The position numbers and the translations under genes were made by a program. This document shows positions 1 to 11,570 of a DNA stretch of 64,000 nucleotides, one piece after another; the first letter of the stretch is position 1; every line of letters begins with the position of its first letter. This DNA is from Mytilus edulis (lineage: Eukaryota > Mollusca > Bivalvia > Mytilida > Mytilidae): assembly GCF_963676685.1 (NCBI RefSeq), contig NC_092349.1, positions 58,263,431-58,327,430 of the forward strand, read 5' to 3'. A model generated the notes under the pieces. The model saw nothing but the letters and a program-made list of their open reading frames with translations. It searched no databases and was not told the DNA's origin.

Positions 1-103
1 GCACAAATATTATTAGGCTACATGAATACACTGTGCAGATTTCAGTTTAATTTTGAATTTATTAGAAAGATAATCCCGGTTTAAACATTCATTTAGATTT
101 CAT

Positions 104-227
104 GTACTATGCGGTATTGTCTTTGCTCATTGTTGAAGGCCGTACGGTGACCAATAGTTGTTAATTTCTGTGTCATTTGGTCTCTTGTGGATAGTTGTCA
201 CATTGGCAATCATACCACATCTTCTTT
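104..227 (+). repeat. Mussel interspersed repeat, 3' part (family R)
   Basis: Contains the stretch 'gaaggccgtacggtgacc' and ends in 'cataccacatcttctttt' plus a T/A tail. The same 3' terminus occurs at 3856-3890, 7711-8069, 10261-10292, 29171-29418 and 63632-63990. It lies in the intron before the first visible exon of the coiled-coil gene. Confidence 0.8.
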
Positions 228-300
228 TTTATATTTCGATTTCATGTATACTCATTCATTTAAACTAGTAAATTGTTGAAACATGTATATTTTTTTTTAG

Positions 301-3300
301 ATAGTCACGTAGGGGATACACCAGGAAAAAGAAAATGGTTTAGTCTGAAACGTCGACCAAGCGAAAAGAAGAAAATTATCAAAAATATTCTAGGTTTGTT
401 CAATTTAAAAAGAAAACTGAAAAGTTGAAATAATGAAAATATTTTCTTTTTGCATTTGATGCATACAAATAACTGCAATTTTTGGGTAGTTACTGAGACA
501 TTGCGCATGAAAGAAATGATAATTTCACAATGCCGGTGGAGAATGAATTTGTCAAGCAAAATGGATAGAATAGACTCCCTCAATAAAAAGTCCATATCTA
601 AAAAATAACAAGAATGGTATGATTGTTTAACTAAGTATTTAACAATGCTTTAATTCGTTTTATTATTATGTACGAAGCAAAAATGTGTTGTATTTATGGA
701 CTTCCAAATGGTAAATTCAATAATACACAAAAGCACTGACTGCAAGATACCAACCTCCCTTTGAACATGTTAACATTTAAAATAATATCAAAACATGTTT
801 AATTTCTCAAACAAAATAATGTTTAAAAAAAAAAGAAAAAAAAAGACAACCGTTAATATATCACAACTTCAATTTTTTTTTTTTTAAATAACATTTTTCA
901 AGAATAATTCTTTAACGACAAAGATAACAGGCGGAGGATAATAATCATTCCATTTTATTTACAAATAAAACTTACTCTTTTCAAAAATAACCTTCAACGG
1001 CACCGATATTAATTCATATACATTTATCTCACTATAGAACTAGGTCTGACTTATATGAAAAGGAATTTTGTATCGACATTGAAAGAATGCAGAATTGCCC
1101 TAATTTAAAAAACTGATTTTCTTATCTAAACCCGAACATTTTGCTGATTGAGATTTTTTTCAACAGAGAAACAAGATGTCCTCAGTAGTAAAATAACCAC
1201 ACTGACAGATGACAGAAAAGGAGCACAAGAGGAGCTCGGTGTTACAAATAAATGCATAGCTGATTTAACAAGCAAAATTGCTGACCTGGTTTATATAAGC
1301 GATTTTAGAAAAGGTAGAAAAATAAAATTAAAATGTATACCTCAACAATTTTGTTATTGTATGTATTATGCAAGTGAAGCCACAGACTTGTGATTTCAGA
1401 TGAGTAAATGTTGATAATGCACATTGCGATGGGTGCCAGCGAGGCGCATATGTGCTACTCAAAAATCTGATATTCTGTAGTGTTGTTGGATGGTCCAATG
1501 CATTAGGACACTGTTTGACATTGAAATACACATACAAATACTTCCGGATGTCACAAACAATTAACTAAGTACGACTTGTGACTCTCAGGAGAACCACTTG
1601 CAACTAATATTATGAAGAAATAATATCTTACCTAATAGTGCTTCCCTTAACTATTAGTTAAGCTAACATGAGGGATTCTAAGTTAAAAGCTGTAAACTTA
1701 GTAAATTCTTACAGCAAATATGCAATAAAGATATTGTAACGTTGAAAAAAAATCCTGGTTGTGCAAATATGTTTCATATTTGATTTTTGTCATGTCTAAG
1801 TCTACCGATACCAAACTGAATTTTTTTTTTTTAACATTTAGGTATACAAGCATCATATACTAGTACATGTTGCTAGTTTCAACTGAATTTAGACGAATGT
1901 GAAATATATGCTGCCGTGAGGTGTCAAGGTTTTTGTGCTTTTTTCTTCTTCTTAAAATCGTTAATTTCCAAAAACAAACAATAAACAAGCAAACAACCAA
2001 GCAACATAACAAAGTAGATAAAAGATGTAAAATAAGAAATATATACCTTCCCTCTGTAGAACAAAACCAAACAACAAACTAACGAGAAAGTAAAAAACAA
2101 AAACAAATAAAGTGCCATTAAATGTTTATAATGAATACTCTTTACAATTAATTGAATATGTAAATTTTGCATACACTTACAGAATTCGACGAGGATTTAA
2201 AACGCCAGCTTATTGAGGGACGAAAAGAACAAAGCTCACTTGCAGATGAGCTAAAACAGACGTACAAAGAAAAACAGACAGTCGAGCTAGAACTATGCAG
2301 GTTTCAAGCTCACTCTCAGAGAATGACATCTGAATTAGAGCAAGCAAATAGAAAACTAGACAGAGCCGAAGGTATATTTTGTATGTAGAATATTTTGCAG
2401 AGGCGGATTTAGGGGGGGGGGCAGGGGGCCCGCTCCCCCTTTTTTAGAAAAAAATTTGGTTGCTTATATAGGAAATCACTGAAGCGTGACGAAATCGGGC
2501 ACCCTCTCAGGCAGCCAGTGGGCCCCCACTTGTGAAAATTTCTGGATCCGCCACTGTTTTGTATCTTTTTCTCGTCACAATACCATGTGTGCGGAAATTA
2601 TTATGATCTCTCTATATATATCTATATACCTTTCAGGTATTCAAAACTTTACATCAGTTTTGTCAATTCAAATTTAAAAATCTGTCGATTTAGTAAAATG
2701 GAGAATTCATATTGTGATTGAAGTCAGTGGTGGATTTGGACGGGTTTTAACTCCTTATAAGTTTTTTTGGCCAAAAAATCTTTAAAAAACTAATTCCGAT
2801 AATTACACCCCCTTTCTGACAATACTTCTTTTCGGCATTTAGTCGTTCATAAAATGAGCTTTTATTCGCCACACTCCCTATTTTTCACGATAATTACACC
2901 CTCTGTTTTCAACACTGGATTTGCTATTGACAATGTATGGATTTTGAATAAAGTCTCAGTTCAGAATAAGTAACTATCAAACAATTTAAGTAACATTTCA
3001 GATATGCTGATTAAGTCTAAGAACAACATTAACAACATGAAGGATGGGAAGATGGATTTACATCTAGAGATACAGAGACAAGAGGATGTCATACGAGAAT
3101 TATCTGTCGACGTACAACTATTAAAGGAAAAAATATCCGGTCTTCAAGGTATTTCTGTTTACGAATACATTGATATGTTTTACAATGTATTTGGCGGGTG
3201 TACAATTTCTCGAATGAGAAAGTTATAGGCTATTGCATTAATAATTTTGGTAAATATGGAAATGAACAATATAGTAAATCAATTTCAGATCTTTCAGTGC

Positions 3301-4926
3301 GTTCTTCATAAAAATAAAACACTTGCCGACGTATTGTAGGTTTGAGTTGATTTAATTTTGCATTAAATTGTTTTCATAATAAGGTTATAAATTTTTCTTA
3401 AAATGCATAATCAGCAGTATTGAGTAACTCAAATATTGGCTCCGAAGTTGTTGTTTTTTCAATAGGCCTTTAAATTATTAGTTTCTTGTTTCGAGGCCTA
3501 TCTGATGGAGGGAAATTAGTTTTACTGAAGCCCATTTTTTGAAAAATACTAGTATGAAGGTAACAATTAAACACATCGTTGGGGAAAAAATGAACTCCTT
3601 CAAGACAACACGTGTTCTTGGAATTATCTTCATCATGTTGACTACTCTTTTGACAAAAAATTTGAAAAGCAAACGATATAAATCAGCAATCTATACCTAT
3701 CTATACCTGATCTTGAAAGTCACGAACATACTCATGCAGTTACTGTGGTAACACGATTATTTTTTTCTTAGGTGAAATTGGAGATGGAGAAAACAGAATC
3801 GAGAATATGAAAGAAGAACGGGCACAGCTTTTGGTAAGAAATATTCTATTTTTTGTCTCATTGGCAACCATACCACATCTTCTTTTTTATATTCTAATAC
3901 ACTTTAAACTAATTAATTTCAAACATAGACTTTCTATACTAGTAAGGTAGTATGGAAAGTCATGAACCTTTTCAAATTCAAATTATTCGTCATTCTAAGC
4001 AATTCAAGTGTACGATTTGATGTAACAAACAGAACTTTGATTACAATTTAATATTCAAACAAGATGAGCGAAAGACTAAACATATGAATTAAATATCGGT
4101 TAAATCGTGTGTACAAATAATCATATATTAGTATTGATAATTTAATTGTTCTTGTCATATATTTTCTTTATACTTATTGGCTATGTATCTGAAGTCGTCG
4201 TATTTTATTTTATTAGGAACATATAAGATATAAATCAAAATTTTACGAAGACAAACTCAAGATCTGCTTTTTACATATTACTGGTCTAAAGAAGGAGAGG
4301 GATCAACTTAAAGGTAGAAATAAAACCCATACATAATGATAAAAAAACCAACAACCACCTCCCAAAACAAACAAAAAACAAACATATATATATATATATA
4401 TATATGTACCGATTATCAGGTTATCTGCATGTTGATATCGTAAAATATCAGCTGCGAGACATAATATGAAGCTTTTTGTCGAGTGAGCGTAGCGAACGAG
4501 ATCAAAAAGCCTTCATATAATGTCAAGCAGCTGATATTTTACAATATCAATATGCAGATAATCTGATAATCGATTTATCGGGCTATATTTGCGTGTTTCA
4601 GAAGTGTTTTCTTTGTTTCACCAGCACACAAAAGATGACTTGATAAGTTCGGGTCAAAGTTATTAACGTCGGTTCAAACATTATGACGTCGCTGATATGT
4701 CCGGGTCAAAGTTATTAAGGCCGGGTCAACGTTTTTGACGTCACAAAGACATGATACGGAATAATATTAAGAGCTGAACAGAGTGATATAGACAGTGGGA
4801 CGACCGATAAATATATATATACGAGTCTAAATTGAAAACTACGTTCAAACCTATGATTGCGTTGGATAAAAACCGCAATTTTTATACGTGTGCATGTAAA
4901 ACAAATTTCGTTGTAGAAGGGTCTAA

Positions 4927-4970
<44 letters not shown>

Positions 4971-6936
4971 TAAAACAAAACGAAGCAAAAAAGTGAAAGG
5001 AAAACAAACAAATGCAAAAACAAAACTTATGATAATCAAACAACAAATAAACAAAACATAAATTAAAATTCTTCAAAACCGAAAGGTTCTAATGGACACG
5101 AGATATTACATGCATGTGTCACATACAAGAGGTATACATTTCCCTATAGGTGTTAATGATAGATGATAGAAAACAACATGGTGTTCTAGATTGTGTTAAC
5201 AAAATCAAAACAAAACAAAACACAATTCAATGCAAACAAACACAAAAAGAATAGAGAACATTTGAGTGCGAAATTATAAAGAATAGAGAATAATGGAGCA
5301 AAATATGATGAAGAGGGTTGGTTACAAAAAATAAGGAATACAAAATTGAAGGCCCCATATGCATACAGAGCCTACAACATTGTACTTCAAGCAACTTTCG
5401 TCTCCATAAGAGTTAATGCGATTCTTTCATCTATTCTGACGGATTTTCTACAGAATGCAAATGTTGTGACTGTCAAACAATGAATGCGATAATACTGACA
5501 ACCGATGGCGTAAATATTATTGTGTGGTTGTTCTGTTTTATATCTAAATATGCTTAATCATCTGACTTACTTTTTATGGTTTTTATAAGGCTATTAAAAA
5601 AAATTGAATAAATATTTAAAAAAAAACCTTCCTTTTGAACTCCTTCATTTTTCTGAATAAACAAAATATACAGGTTAGGGTTTTCGAATGAAAGCATTAC
5701 CTATTTTCCATACTGAAATGGGTGTAAAAAGGGTTGATGACTTGCACATGTTTCACAGTTTTAATCGCTTTTTGAAAATTGATGACAATTTAAAAGATTT
5801 AGGTCTAACATTTTAGATAAAGAACCTAGTGGAAAATTATCTATATCTGCAACACCACAGGCACCAATGATGCTTAACAATGGAACCTTTCCTAAAGCAA
5901 GTAATATCACTGACTGGGACAAAAGTGAGCTCGAGCACCAGAAAACGAAAGTCTTACAATTAGAGCTTCAGCTGTATCGCCGAGACAAACTCATAGAGAA
6001 GCTGGTAGACAAAGTAAAACATTACGACAAGTCATTTAGTTTGGGACAAGATATCAGTATGGTGGCATACCTAGATGAGAACTGGTCAGCAGTTATAATT
6101 CCAGCCAACGATACCGACCCATGTACATCACCTTCAAATACAACAACGACCTCAGGTAAAACAACTTTAATACGTACAATATGGGATCTGTTCTCTGTAC
6201 ATGTACTTAGATGAGCAATGCGACGGTTGTCTCATGTTGAGCAGGACATACTCTTCTGGACCATTAAAAAGAATAGGTTTGTTTGCCCAAACCCTACCTA
6301 CCCAGAAAAAAGCTGCCTACTCAAATTCTTTTATTGTCCTGATTTGAAGAAGTTTTTTTTAATCAGATAGGCATGAAGACTAATAAACATTCGATACTTC
6401 AATTTCTTTAAAAAAAAAATTAAAATGCCTACCTACCTACCCACTGTCTCAACCTTGAGTAGGGTTTGGGCAAACCAAAATATTTTTAATTGTGGCCCTG
6501 TGTCATCTGAAATCACCCACAATTTTAGCGTTGTCCGTGCTGCTCAGTCTTACTCTTAGTTTCTATGTTGTGTTTTTATTATACTGTTGTTTGTCTTGTG
6601 GTCTTTTTTGGGGGTATTTTGTTTTCAGTTTATTTTCAACTTATGAGTTTGAATGTCCATTTGGTAGCTGTCGCGTCTTTGTAACATATCAAAGGACGAG
6701 AAAATAAGTAGATAAAGTTTTCCGTTTCTTGAAATTTTAATAGTCGAATCATGACATATTCAATGCAGCAATGTATGAAATTTTTCTGTGTGTATCATGT
6801 TTCCTCTTTAAAGATATTGTCGATCCTTTTGTTTTTATATATGCTTTTATTTTCAGAAGAAACAGAAACAGCAACAGTTACGTCACAGTTTTGCAGTTAT
6901 ACCTCTTCAATAAGTGAAATGTTTGAATCTTCATGA
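301..6936 (+). CDS. 3' part of a multi-exon coiled-coil gene (eight exons seen, 5' end outside window)
   Basis: I do not recognise the family. Exons read from splice signals and a continuous frame are 301-393, 1167-1313, 2183-2371, 3002-3148, 3772-3833, 4217-4313, 5817-6155 and 6857-6936, with TGA at 6934-6936. Acceptors are pyrimidine-AG and donors are GT, several as AAG|GTA. All junctions fit one frame; most introns are phase 1 and one (after 3833) is phase 0. The visible product is about 384 residues. The first exon is strongly basic (KRKWFSLKRRP, then SEKKK). Exons two to six are charged heptad-like helix rich in E, K, Q and L (for example EGRKEQSSLADELK and MKDGKMDLHLEIQRQ), which suggests an extended coiled coil. 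The last two exons are polar and Thr/Ser-rich and end in SEMFESS. A cytoplasmic scaffold or cytoskeletal role is possible but is only inference. The start codon lies upstream of the window. Confidence 0.72.
2398..2556. repeat. MITE-like element with CAGWGGCGGAT inverted ends
   Basis: The left end CAGAGGCGGATTTAG matches the reverse complement of the right end CTGGATCCGCCACTG with three mismatches. TTTTG flanks both sides, a possible 5-bp target duplication. It sits in an intron of the coiled-coil gene. Runs of G and C lie inside the ends. A related end (TTCCGCCACTG) is seen near 56742-56753. Confidence 0.6.
3856..3890 (+). repeat. 5'-truncated family R repeat
   Basis: Only the terminal 'ctcattggcaaccatacc...' segment is present, inside the intron that starts at 3834. 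The 3' end is the same as in the longer copies. Confidence 0.6.
4385..4405. repeat. (TA)n microsatellite
   Basis: Uninterrupted TA dinucleotides directly left of the inverted repeat at 4409-4573, inside an intron. Confidence 0.9.
4409..4573. repeat. Long inverted repeat (foldback element), about 75-bp arms
   Basis: The left arm starts cgattatcaggttatctgca. The right arm, read in reverse complement, starts cgattatcagattatctgca. Pairing continues through 'gtaaaatatcagctgc' and 'atatgaag' to a small loop near 4485-4495. The (TA)n tract at its left edge suits a TA-targeting MITE. It lies in the long intron before the exon at 5817. Confidence 0.75.
4929..4969. repeat. (TA)n microsatellite
   Basis: About 20 TA units in the same large intron (4314-5816) of the coiled-coil gene. 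The rest of this intron is A-rich sequence with no exon or gene signal that I can support. Confidence 0.9.
6275..6480. repeat. MITE-like inverted repeat (TTTGCCCAAACCCTA ends)
   Basis: Left 'gtttgcccaaaccctacct' is matched in reverse complement by 'gagtagggtttgggcaaac' near 6457-6475. Internal 'ctacctaccca' motifs sit just inside both arms. It lies in the last intron of the coiled-coil gene, between the exons ending at 6155 and starting at 6857. Confidence 0.7.
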
Positions 6937-7710
6937 TTTTTATTATAAAGTTATTATATTTACACCCTCAACATTACTGCTTTTGTTTTACCGATTTATA
7001 TAAAAGAATATTGGTGATACCGACAAAAAAACGTACTCAATGTAAATTTGAGAATGGGTAGATTGATTAAGCAAAACTACTCCGTACACTCGTTTTACGG
7101 TCAGCATATCACGAATTGCATGGTTGACCGTCGTGATGTGCCGGTGTCCTAAGTCACTAGCGACATGTTTTCGCGGTCTTAAATCTTTACATACCAGTAC
7201 AATCGTTTTGACCTTTAGTTTTACCGCTATCGATTGTGAAATGTTTACAAAGTTTTTGTCCGATGATGCATGCAAATCAGGAGACGCAAACACTGTCGAT
7301 GCACCCGGTCTCTCTCTCTCTCTTTTCATTTAGGTACAACACATTCAGGTGTATACACGTAGCTACAAAAATGTGAAGGGATCACACGGTGGTGGATTTT
7401 TATAGTAAGTTGAATGTCAAATTCATATCCTAAGGTGACGCTAAATACCAATTAGTCGAAAAATATCTAGTTCACCAACAAATGAGGCTCAGTCGATATT
7501 ATATATGTCTCTGCTAAAACTTTTTAAACAGTAAAAAGAAATAGTTGACCACTATTAGTTTTTTCTTTCATCTATCAGTTTTGAGTTCGTGGACGACTCA
7601 GCCAAGTTTAGAATTTTTAACTAATCTTCAAATAAAAAATACTTGTAATGAATATTTATCCATGTGATGAGTTAAGCCCTTTTCTACTGATTTTTATAGT
7701 TCGTTCAACT

Positions 7711-8069
7711 TCTTATGTTGTACTGTTATACTACTGTCCAAGGTTAGGGATCCCGCTAACAAGTTTAACACCGCCACATTCTGTATTTGTGTGTCTGTCC
7801 CAAGTCAGGCGCCTGTAAATCAGTAGTTGTCGTATGTTTATGTGTTACATATTTGTGTTTCGTTCATTTTTTGTACTTAAATTAGGCCGTTAGTTTTCTT
7901 GTTTGAATTGTTTTACATTGTCATTTCGTGGCCTTTTATAGCTGACTATGCGGAATGGGCTTTTCTCATTGCTGAAGGCCGTACGGTGACCTATAGTTCT
8001 TAATTTCTGTGTCATTTTGGTCTTTTGTGGAGAGTCGTCTCATTGGCAATCATACCACATCTTTTTTTG
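7711..8069 (+). repeat. Family R repeat, near full-length copy
   Basis: Starts 'gttgtactgttatactactg', passes 'gtctgtcccaagtcagg' and 'ggccgttagttttc', and ends in the common 3' terminus. The same order of blocks is found at 55471-55778 and 63632-63990. The surrounding 6990-7700 and 8070-8430 contain no gene I can support. Confidence 0.8.
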
Positions 8070-8439
8070 AATTTGGGCTACACTTTATCGGAATTTTGTT
8101 GGTCATATTTTATCTATACCAATGGAAGCGGACGCGATAGAGAGCACCCGGAACTTAGTCGTCTGCCTTCTGCAACATCCAGGTAAACTGTACGTAAGTT
8201 CTACATATTTAGAGTCTTAGCTGGTCCATGAAATAATTTACAATTAAGTTGATTTCGTTTTCCTTCCCTTCTATCTCCCTTTTTAATATTTCTTTGCTCT
8301 AAGGAGCCTTAAGAGGGTCAGTTTTCCAGCGCCCCACTGTCACTGTTGACGATACAAAATACATCGAAACTATAAACGTAATTTTTTTTAACTTTTACCG
8401 TGATTCTTCTTTGTGGTCTTGATTATTATATATATGCGA

Positions 8440-8590
8440 TTAGCAAATTTTGGTTGAATATATAAGGAATCACTGAAGCATGAATGTATAGTGGCACTAT
8501 ACATTCATGCTTCAGTGATTCTGTGGGTCTCCTCTTAGTGCACTCAGTGCCCCCCTTTTTTCTCCCTTTTATGAAAATCTCTGGATTCGA
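8440..8590. repeat. Repeat containing a perfect 26-bp-arm hairpin (8468-8520)
   Basis: Two perfect 26-base arms (aatcactgaagcatgaatgt...) flank a single central G at 8494. 'aatcactgaagc' also occurs inside the MITE at 2398-2556, and 'gaaaatctctggattcg' after the hairpin resembles that element's right side, so this is probably a related, rearranged copy. Confidence 0.7.
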
Positions 8591-8599
8591 CACATTTCC

Positions 8600-10570
8600 G
8601 TGAAAGTTAAATCCTTAAATCTTGCATTTGTGTTGAACCCATCAGAAAATGAAATGACACTTACCAAAATCATGGTCAAATAAACAATAACACTTCAGAC
8701 AGTTCTTTATATTATGATATTTATTTTATACAAATTGCTCACAAAGTTGGTATTGTTTTTTTTTTATAAGGATAGATTTTAGTTTGAAATTATGTAGCTC
8801 GTACAAGTAAATTAAATATTTTCCAACAATGTACATATGTATTGCAGCAAAGTTTAAGAAGTCAATAAGCAATTATGTAATTAAAGTAAATCAAACTTTG
8901 TTAATCAACTATGAAGAATTTTCAACATCCAATTTCTTAATTGAAAAAAAAATTACCAAGACAATTCCAATTCCCGACTTAAACAAAACACGTGATCTTT
9001 ATTGTCGGGTTATGGTAGATATTATATGGGTTTCTTGTATCCTATAAAACACGAGTCCTCTTCCTTTTCTATACTAGACAATGCAGTAATCGAGAAAAAA
9101 CATATGCATGAGTTTCCATGCCCGTATAATACGTACCCAGACCCAACATTTAAAGTTTCCATCCTTTTAGCGCATTTTAAAAAATCTTCGTTAGCCAAAA
9201 GTTCCAGCCACACCCTTCTTACGACGGGACAGCTGGCATGCGGGTCTGGTACTTCCCTTTGTTTAGCGTAATTATGTTAAAGCTTACTCTAACAGTTATA
9301 AAATAAAACATGATTTACATCAGGCGTTGGTATATTTCTACTTGCGAATTTGAAACTATGAAATTTAACGTAAATGTACCCTAATTGCACCTATACTTTG
9401 AACGTTTTGTGAATATTTAAACAATTTACTTCTAATGATAAATAATAATTAAAAAAATATACAAGATGTTTAGTCCCTAAGAAAGAAATTTGCTGCTATT
9501 TTTGTTAAGTAGGTACAATTTGGATACTCGGCTGTGACGTTAGATTTGTTGTAATATACTAAGTAATGTTTGATATCATATTGCAAGACATTTGAATGTC
9601 GTTTAATACGACAGAACGGTTATAAACTTCCTTATTTGTTTCTGCGCAAAAAGCAACAAATTTTAACTTTCTAATTTGTGAATTTGACAGATTTTATGAT
9701 GTTGTTCAGTATTTTTGTGATTTTACTCTGTATTAAGTTTAAAATAACGTTTTGAAAACTTGGATTGAGCCCGGCAAAAAGCTAGTGAAAATTAAACAAA
9801 AAATAGTACACAACTGAAAAGATACCGCCTTTAACCTTGATAACAAACGATTAATAAGTACACGCGCTTATAATTTTAAAACACGCTTAACTGACGCCTT
9901 GAATGAAAGTGAAAAAAAAAGAATGAAACTCCTGTAAGTGAAATACGGGAAAAACACACATTTGTAGTCTAAATTTGAATACACAATAAAACATGAAATA
10001 GTATAAAAAATAAAAGAAGGGTAGGGAGGTTTTTTTTATTTTAAGTGTTTTTTTTACATTGAGTCTATGACAGCAACATTCTGACTTCAACGGTACTAAA
10101 TAAAAAAACAACACACACAAAACCATTTAGGGTAATCTATTGTTAAGACTGAAAAGTAGGGTTCTGTAGACAGAGTAACTGGAACCACACATATATTTTG
10201 TGGCCTTACCATTTAATGAAATCACAGGTAGATATTTTATGGCGGGGATAAAATAAATCTGCAATCATACCACATCTTCTTTTTTATACTTACTATAATT
10301 TCAATATCACAACACCTACGAACCTGAACTCTAGATTAATTTTTGACAGATTTAAATCTTATGTTTAATGTGGTAAAAAGAATTCAATTGTGGTACAGGT
10401 TCTACATTACTACATTGGACTATAAGAAAGAAGTTTATTTTTTTTTTAGGAAAACCCGTAACTTTCAGAGGATTCTATGACCAGTGACAAACGAAGTCGG
10501 TAACCCCTTTTTTGTTATGCCCGGCCTTTGGGCATTATGTTTTTTGGTCCGGTTCAGATTAAAGTTTTTG
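8600..10570. other. Intergenic stretch, no supported gene
   Basis: AT-rich sequence between the coiled-coil gene and TLR A. Short open frames on both strands near 8829-9271 and 9887-10126 overlap each other and show no domain or splice structure. A short family R end lies at 10261-10292. Confidence 0.6.
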
Positions 10571-10573
10571 GTT

Positions 10574-10850
10574 AAGGTGGTACCTAACACTACATGGAGA
10601 TAACTCTGTAAAATCAGCTAAACGTTTTAATAACGTTGTGTTGTTAAGGGAATATTAAGCTTTTCAATGATCAAAATTTGTCAAACTGCTATATAACCAG
10701 ACAGTCTAGTGTAATTTTTCTCTTGGTTCAAATTTTTTGAAATTTCATATTTTTGTCAAAGGGTCAAAGTAAATACTTTGTCAAAATTTTATGAAAATTA
10801 AACGAGCCAAATTAATTTAAGTGAAGGTGTTGGGTACCGCCATAAGGTAG
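10574..10850. repeat. MITE-like element (AAGGTGGTACC ends)
   Basis: Left 'aaggtggtacctaacac' pairs with the reverse complement of right 'gtgttgggtaccgccata'. The interior is AT-rich and non-coding ('ggagataactctgtaaaatcag' is also typical of the element at 20820-21024). Confidence 0.65.
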
Positions 10851-11570
10851 TTAATTCAATTAACTTGAAACTTAGTACACGTCCTTTATAATATGATCTT
10901 TATAACTTTAATACCAAGTTTTGACACCAATTTCACGGTCCACTGAACAAAGAAAATGATAGTGCCACCGAGGCATCCGTGTACTATGGACACATTCTTG
11001 TTTTATCGAATTTTGTTCCCAAAATCTCGAAATACTTTGATTCAAAATTTTATAACAATGACTGATCGAAATGAATTGGCTGTTTGGTTAAAATAAAATA
11101 AGAATATTGTTTAATTGAAAAGATTCTTATTTCAATAAATGAAGGCATGATATTAATGTCAATGAATACAACAACCGTAAGGTAAAAAATATGCAAACGT
11201 TGTATAGAGAGCTCGTAAATTAAGATACGACCCATGAAAATATTAACTGGTTCTTTGATTGCACTTATTCTTACATGTTATCAATTTAACATTGCAAAAC
11301 TATATTTTTTTTTGAATATTTTCTTTGTCTGTATCAAAATTTATCATATTTTAACTAGTTTAATACATAACATAAAACAAATAGTTTTTAGAACCTTTAT
11401 GGTCCTGAATTATGTCGTTGCGCTATGTCATGTTTTTCTCAGATTATTTATTACGTCTTTCCGTTAGATCCGGGAAATATATTAATTTGCGGTTGTATGT
11501 ACAGAAATGCAACATTGCTGGGCTGTAATAAAAGAGAAAAAAAAGAAACATATAACATCGATTCTATTAT

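Noticed and set aside
8829..9271. Overlapping short frames on both strands
   Set aside because: They conflict with each other and have no domain or splice support.
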